Source: Tubulanus polymorphus
Lineage: Eukaryota > Nemertea > Palaeonemertea > Tubulaniformes > Tubulanidae
Length of the DNA stretch: 64,000 nucleotides
Direction of reading: 5' to 3'
Assembly (NCBI RefSeq): GCF_964204645.1
Contig: NC_134026.1
Location: 11,186,450 to 11,250,449, forward strand
The notes beneath the pieces were generated by a model. That model saw only the letters and a list, made by a program, of their open reading frames with translations, did not search any database and was not told where the DNA came from. Positions 58,196-64,000 of this stretch are shown here, piece after piece (the first letter of the stretch is position 1; each line of letters begins with the position of its first letter). The position numbers and the translations under genes were made by a program.

Positions 58196-60599
58196 ATGTC
58201 ACATAATATCAACTCAACTGACGGCACGAAAGAACTTCAGAGGACGATAATTAAACATGGAATTCTGTTGGAAGACAATTTAGTCGTTACAAGAAAGTTG
58301 CTGATTCTTTTATGCGCAGACAGTCTGTTGGAAACTGATGAACTGTTGAGGCTACAGGTAAATTTCAGAAGATGGTTATTTCATTAGATGGTTATGTCAA
58401 TTCATTACATAATAGTCTAACTCAGTAAGTATCCGTTTCGACCGTTTTAATCTAAACAATAGAGCTGTGTCCGGATGAACTTTAGGCTAGAGCTGGACCC
58501 AGTGCCACAGTCAAAATTGAAATGAAATAATTCAACAGATTCAAACATTACAGACAACAGCTGTGGAATTGGGTCCTGGCTTCGTTGTTTCAACGCAACG
58601 ACCAAACATCGCAAAAACAAGTCTTTCAAAATGATGTTTTATTTAACGTGTAAGTCTATTCATTTCACTTCAGATGTAAATGTTCTAATATATACACGTA
58701 GTAGTAAGGGAAAGCAACTTGTAGGCTGGTTGGTTTATGTTGCGTTTGATAATGGACTGCATTCAACGAATTTTTTCCAGCGATATGCCGATCCGGACGC
58801 TTGTGTTGCGGAGTTGCTTCGATTATTGAAGCGAAACAATGGACCGGGGACGCATGATACTTTTCTGAGAAATCTGGAAAAAACTGGGCAATTAGACTTA
58901 GTCGTGAAATTGACCACATATGAAAGAGAAATTGGTCTCATGGGAAAATGTAAGAAACAATTCAGTACGATTGTATTGATAACACTTTGATCGTGGTAGT
59001 GTTGTTATTATAATGGCAAGATGCATAGCAGGCAATTAATATACGTAATCTAGTCATGAAATCCCTTCTTAAGAGGAGCTATGCTGAATTGGTGAATGGT
59101 AGCACTATGTGGCTATTTTAACCGGAATATGCCCGACCCCGAGAATACTCGGGCTCAGCAGTCGGTATGATAGAATTAATTTGTTTTGATAGATATACAC
59201 ACGTATCCTCTGATGTTAGTCAATGTAATACATTTCAGGGCAAACCAGATTGGCGTCGGCGTTGGCAGACTTGTATAATTTCATACAGGTACAAGAACGT
59301 CGAATGGGCGTAAAAAATTCGATCACCGACGTGACAGTGGTTGATTATAGTGCGCAAACACCAGATGATATAAAAATACTGCGAGAAGTGTCAGGTTGTG
59401 TTCGCGACATGATAGAACAGGCAAACCGGAGCAAGGCCGTGCTGGCCAAACTTCAAGAAGAGCGCACAACAGTCGCAGAGCGGATGGCCGGAAAAATTGA
59501 CAAGATGAAAACGATAGAATCACTAGTTCGCAAAGTGCTGGACAGTGATCATAAAAAACGAGTTTCAAAAAATTCAACCACAAGAAACCTGATCAAATCA
59601 ACAGAACAAGAGGCCGATTTTCTACTCGAATCAATCGAAGACGTGGTGAAAAAATTTCAGAAAGAAACTGAACTTTATCGACTGAATGAAGCCAGGTGTA
59701 AAATGATAACCGAACGAATTATCGAAAATGTCTCAGGACGTCGATTTGTGGTCGAAAGGGCCCTCAGGTTTCAACATAAGGAAAACGATGATCAGACTCC
59801 CTTAAGCCCGCGTTTTTACGAAGGGACAGCTGAAGGTGATATACTTCAAAACATCACGACAGACCGATCACTTCTCGTCGACGAATTGGATAATTTGGAA
59901 AGACAACTGCAACATTATATGGCCGCCGAAAAAACTTTACTTGCTCGTTTAAGTGCAGCTACCCTGCATATCAAGATATCTAAGACAAATCTGGAATTTA
60001 GCGACACAGATTTAAAGTCTATGGAAGCAGAAATGAGAATCGCAAGCAGGGAAACAGTAGGTGTGATTTTCAAAGATCTTCTCAATCGCGTTCAAATCGA
60101 ACGAAAAGATACTGTTTTGGGGTTGTTAGAAATAACGAACCTGATCGAAAATCGTCTTGTAGCTTTTGGAAAGCGGCCGTCGAAAGTGAAATGCCAAACT
60201 CGTAAGAAACCCAAATTTCACCCAGATATATCGTTACCAAAAAAGGTCAACGTTGTAATGGAATATCTGAAAGAATATATCGGCGAGGAACAGAAAATAT
60301 CACAGAATTTCAGGGCCGAATTTTCGAAAAAGCGGAAGGAAATCGAAGAGAAATTATTCGTTGAATATCGGAAAGTGGAAACGTTAGAGGCAAAAATTAG
60401 AACGATTGAGGGAGAGCGAGACAAGTATAAAAAGCTCTACGAATCGGAGCGGGCGATTAAAAAATTACCAACTTCATCCAGGGTGAAACGCACAAATGAT
60501 ACGCAGGTAAAAGATAAACTAATGATTATGATACCCTGTGATACAGCCGAAGATGCAACCGAGGTAGCTTCGAAACCAAAATTATGCTCGACGTCTTAG
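58196..60599 (+). CDS. CARD and coiled-coil protein, three exons
   Basis: Exons 58196-58357, 58781-58949 and 59239-60599, joined at GT-AG introns (phase 0, then phase 1 through a Trp codon), encode 563 residues. Residues about 12-104 form a CARD: LQRTIIKHGILL, then ADSLLETDELLRLQ, AELLRLLKRN and FLRNLEKTGQLDLV give the six-helix spacing. The rest is mostly coiled coil (about 159-279, 319-389, 442-526), with a basic TRKKPK stretch between the last two. CARDs bind other CARDs in apoptosis and innate-immune signalling. CARD followed by coiled coils, at about this length, is the layout of CARD9-type adaptors. Orthology is not claimed, since the coils could be convergent. The start is the first ATG of exon 1. 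Intron 1 contains a MITE. A polyadenylation signal follows the stop. Confidence 0.85.
58492..58579. mobile_element. Short MITE in intron 1 of the CARD gene
   Basis: Inverted ends CTGGACCCAGTGCCACAG and CTGTGGAATTGGGTCCTGG enclose about 50 bp. Same family as 25176-25333. Confidence 0.7.
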
Positions 60600-60667
60600 A
60601 TACTTTGATAAAATTCTAGTTCATTTCAGTAATAATATCATAGTTTCTTTTTATATATTTGTACAGT

Positions 60668-60673
60668 AATAAA
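60668..60673 (+). terminator. Polyadenylation signal of the CARD gene
   Basis: AATAAA 69 bp after the TAG stop, in AT-rich sequence. Confidence 0.65.
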
Positions 60674-60699
60674 ACACCTCAATATAGCTGCGTACCGGC

Positions 60700-61190
60700 A
60701 CTGTCAGGTTCAAGCATTCTGTTATGACTGACTCTGAACAGAACAGTTTGGAAAGTAGAATTCAAAACAGAAGGATGTATCTTATGGACAAGATCATGAG
60801 AACTTAAATATCAAGTTTAACCCAAAATAACTTTTGTTTTTTACGATTGATAATGTTACTTGAATACATAATAATCCTTCTTGTGAAAGCTTAGCAGTCA
60901 TGAATGATGGATTACTGAAATATCAACGATTGAAAAGTGTAAATTTGAAGGAATTTTCACATTACGTAGTTCATCTGATATCAATGTAAATGGCGCTGAT
61001 GATGACATGATATCGGCCCCACGCTGAATTGAAGTCAGCGCGATTTCTAGCTTCATATTGATATTCGTGGCATTTAAAGTTTTAGTTATCCCCGTTTATC
61101 TTATATGAATGAGGGATGTCAGTCTATTCTATATGCTCAAAAATTAAAGAAACTGTTCAAATCGAATTTCGAAATAGACCTTTAATGCTC
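60700..61190. other. No gene seen
   Basis: Intergenic AT-rich sequence between the CARD gene and the Penelope-like remnant. Confidence 0.4.
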
Positions 61191-61227
61191 GTTCGTAACC
61201 ACTAAGATTCAGAATTTCTTTTCACTT

Positions 61228-61563
61228 AAATGTCCGACTCCTAAATCCTTGAAAGCTATGGTTGTCTACAAGTACACTTGTTTATGTGATATTAGCACTG
61301 CCTATATAGGTAAAACAAATACACACCTAGTAACAAGAGTTTAGGAGCACAAACTTAAGACTTCAGCAAATGACCAACATCTGTCAAATTGCCGTGACTG
61401 TCAGGTCTCGTTTAGCGAAAAGAATTTCAAAATTTTAGATAAAGGATCTTCTGATTTAGATTGCAAAATTAGAGAAGCACTTTTTATCAAAACTCAACAG
61501 CCCTCCCTTAATCAACAACTATTCGAACACGGGTCAGGATTCATTCTCAATGTTTTTAGATAA
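61228..61563 (+). pseudogene. Penelope-like element, GIY-YIG endonuclease remnant
   Basis: Frame from about 61228: VVYKYTCLCDISTAYIGKTN is the GIY-YIG core (VYKYTC..AYIGKT), followed by EH and later KIREALFIKTQQPSLNQQ, the C-terminal EALFI..P.LN pattern of Penelope-like endonucleases. A TAG at 61342-61344 replaces the residue before EH. The frame ends at TAA 61561. The reverse-transcriptase part is not present upstream, so this is a 5'-truncated copy. Confidence 0.82.
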
Positions 61564-61731
61564 TTAACTACTAATCAAATATCTTCACTCAGTAATTTAG
61601 ATTGTGTGTAATTAATTATCTTTGCATTATGATTATCTTGTCACTCAGTAATTTGAAATGGTTTGTAATTAGCTATGTCTTATTCTATATAAATACCAGT
61701 ATGATATGTAAATTCAATCACTTGCGCTATG

Positions 61732-61776
61732 CCTGAAGAGGGGATAATGTAACTCCCAAAAACGTTCGCTCTAATA
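61732..61776 (+). ncRNA. Degenerate hammerhead-like motif downstream of the Penelope remnant
   Basis: CCTGAAGA-GGGGATAATGTAACTCCC-AAAAACGTT: the order of a hammerhead core (CUGAnGA, stem II, GAAA) with the second box decayed to AAAA. It is 169 bp past the endonuclease stop, where Penelope terminal repeats carry ribozyme motifs. Probably inactive. Confidence 0.4.
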
Positions 61777-61799
61777 AAAATATTACTCATTAGAAAATG

Positions 61800-63720
61800 A
61801 GATTTGTACTGTTTTTGCTTCTATGGATTAAGAAAGAATTGTCACTTATAGTTTTTGGCTCCTCTGGAACCTATACAGTAAGTTCACGTAATAATCCGTC
61901 ATTTTGAATGGTTTCACTAACCGGTTTGGCAGGGCTCAGTACTGTCATGATAAAAAATCTGACATTCGGTAAAATTGAATACGTTGTAAGATAGTAAAAC
62001 ATTGGATATCTAAGGCTACACGACGAGTTATTAATTTGGCATTAGTAAACAATTGACGACAGAATATGACGGCAGACGGCATGTTCCCCTAACTTTAAAT
62101 CCTTAGAATTTAGCTTGCAGTTCGGTCAGGCATAAACATGAACAATGAATTCCATTAGTGAAATTGATTTATAGAAGAGGACATTCGGTTCGTGGCCATT
62201 GTTTCGACCAAACCATTATATCATCATACGGCAACAGGTAGTCCGTGAGTAAGGAAATTAAAATAAAATAAAGAAAATCAATATTTAGTTTATGAGCTGA
62301 TGTTGTCCATTTTGAGGTGACCCCTCACCAACGGCAGGACCTCGATTTCGAGGGGTTGTTTGCGGTTCCTGAACTTCGCTGAAAAAGATTAAAAACTAAA
62401 ACGCTGAAAAGAAAACAATGAAATTTCAGGGAATTCCCAAAAAACGCTGAAATTTCAGGGAATTTCCGAAAAACGCTGAAATCGTGCTTGGACCGACAAT
62501 ACACATTTTGTTTCTTTTTCTGGGCTGGTGTCCGCTACCGAGTCCTGAATCGTGCGTTAGTCTCTATCTAAAGTTCAACTTTTGATGGCATCAGACCACA
62601 ATAATGGTAGTAGCGAGAAGATGCATAGGAGGGCTGGACCCCAAAAATAGTACGGTACCTAGAATGAAGAAGAGGTCCCCAATAAATGTTGCCATAATTC
62701 TGCAAATGGGATATGTAACGAATTTCGGATGTGTGTATGAAATCCATTGGACGAAAGACAAATTGATGATGAAATAAGAGATTTCCTGGACTTTTTTGCT
62801 TGGAGTAAGGCAACCAAACACGGTGGACGATTCCCTTGAAGGGCCTTCGATATTCGGCTCGGATGTACTGGCATACCTATACTGGGATACCCTCCTTTCT
62901 AAAGGTTTGATTATTTCAAAAGTTAGATTGGGTATGTGGGGCGAAAACCACTTCAATGTGTAGCCAAAAAGATGCTGGCCTATGAGCTATAAGCAGGATT
63001 TCCCCTGAATTTACGCGCTTATATATGAACTAAACTTTCGAATTTATTGTTTCTACAATAGGATATAGACAATTTTGGAATAGTGGTCTGAGCTCTGATC
63101 GATTGATGGATGACCTCATTTCCTTGACAAGAGTCGGAATCTTCAGTTGAATCAGGAGGGACAATTTTTCAAGACACACTGTATAACATGATACTTACTA
63201 GCCGAAAACTAGTTCATCAAAACTACATCAGTTCCGAGAACTACCATCATGCGTCCCCAAAATGGAAAATCAAATAAATGATATTATTCTTCATTTATTT
63301 ACATCTTATTTGTCTGTGCATTACGATATTAATTGTTGTTATTGTTTCATGTGCACGTACTGGTACGAGCTAACAATGAAGTTATCACTTCTTTTAAATA
63401 AATTCTTAATCACACTAATTCTTAATACTTTTTCTTATTGTTTGGCGATTCCTTCCAGCTTATCATTTCCACGTTTCATACAAGTAGTAGTTGAATGAAA
63501 GTACAGTACTTAAGGCTGAACCTGATAATTCAACCCTTATAGTATACTGTACTTAGCATAGCTTCGATTGAGTGTCATATTTCTACAATACAAGGAGGAG
63601 GAGTCTTCAAGCGTCTTTCCCGGGTGTAAGACCTGGTTTACTTTCTCAACTTGCTGGAGAATACTATCTGCAATTATTATTGAATAGAAGAGTATATAAT
63701 AATATATATCTATAATATAG
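61800..63720. other. No gene seen; short minisatellite near 62405-62490
   Basis: AAAACGCTGAAATTTCAGGG is repeated about 2.5 times at 62405-62490. The 121-codon minus-strand frame 62591-62956 overlaps two other open frames and shows no known domain. TTTTTCAAGACACACTGTAT at about 63157-63184 looks like one end of a mariner-type element; its partner was not found. Confidence 0.4.
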
Positions 63721-63821
63721 ATTTTGAGTAACGTTTCGGCTAAACACTATCCGTTATTTCGTTTTGGTCTCAGTACGCCTGATGATGGCTAATAGTGTTT
63801 AGCCGAAACGTTGCTCAAAAT
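63721..63821 (+). ncRNA. Hammerhead-like core within a 29-bp inverted repeat
   Basis: CCTGATGA at 63778, hairpin GGCTAA-TAGTGT-TTAGCC, then GAAACG: all three conserved hammerhead core pieces. The 3' half (63793-63821) has an inverted copy at 63721-63749 with one mismatch, so the whole segment can also fold into a long hairpin. Related to the motif at 20225. Stems I/III and cleavage were not established. Confidence 0.45.
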
Positions 63822-64000
63822 ATATACTCTTCTCTTCAAGAATTGTTCATCTTTGATTGAATCATTGTCGTTATCTGCATTCAAGCTTAGATTTGTCTAG
63901 TCTATAAGAGTGGAACAACATCTTCTCATGCACAGGCTTGGCTTAAGTGTAGATGAAGGCTTGGCACTGCACATTGTGGATTAACTGGAACTCAAAACTC
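63822..64000. other. No gene seen to window end
   Basis: Nothing recognisable in the last 180 bases. Confidence 0.4.

Noticed and set aside
62591-62956. 121-codon minus-strand frame
   Set aside because: Overlaps two other open frames with no known motif and no splice or polyadenylation context.

Overview
This window is eukaryotic: genes are split by GT-AG introns, the sequence is AT-rich, and most of it is transposon-derived. The mix suggests a marine invertebrate, plausibly a mollusc or other lophotrochozoan. The clues are Helentron/HINE-like elements (154-bp tandem core repeats, an ACGG microsatellite and a 3' stem-loop), Penelope-like and Copia elements, CR1/Jockey-like LINE debris and tRNA-derived SINEs. 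The species cannot be fixed from the sequence. I see no rRNA gene, no intact tRNA gene and no CRISPR.

Layout. 0-8.1 kb: HINE-like elements with tandem 154-bp monomers, and between two of them a 2.1-kb inverted-repeat element (10-bp target duplication) whose interior has become an array of ~205-bp units. 10.1-15.5 kb: a broken multi-exon MULE/SWIM/Ulp1-type transposase gene, carrying a tandem exon duplication, a 46-bp copy of its own 3' sequence, and a pure (ATGG)54 tract where its last domain is cut off. 15.7-24.4 kb: two inverted copies of one ~430-bp repeat, each abutting a tetranucleotide tract (54 and 287 perfect units), a 1,150-bp tandem duplication, and a hammerhead-like motif. 24.6-30.1 kb: CR1-like LINE remains and a 1.5-kb TIR element. 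30-43 kb: mostly unassigned sequence with a SINE, a mariner-like TIR element, a hAT-type MITE and a reversed HINE copy. 43-51.7 kb: two inverted LINE plus GTTCGAACG-repeat blocks, one of which received a young 4.4-kb Copia retrotransposon.

Host genes. Only two convincing cellular genes are visible, both on the plus strand and near the right end. One is a single-coding-exon, single-pass membrane protein resembling KCNE potassium-channel accessory subunits (55.5-56.4 kb). The other is a three-exon gene for a 563-residue protein with an N-terminal CARD and a long coiled coil (58.2-60.6 kb), the layout of CARD9/CARD11-like signalling adaptors. A Penelope-like GIY-YIG remnant and further hammerhead-like motifs follow.

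The mobile elements and the two host genes are not functionally linked. The main biological interest lies in how several elements have generated satellites, palindromes and microsatellites, in the Copia priming site, and in the CARD-coiled-coil gene.
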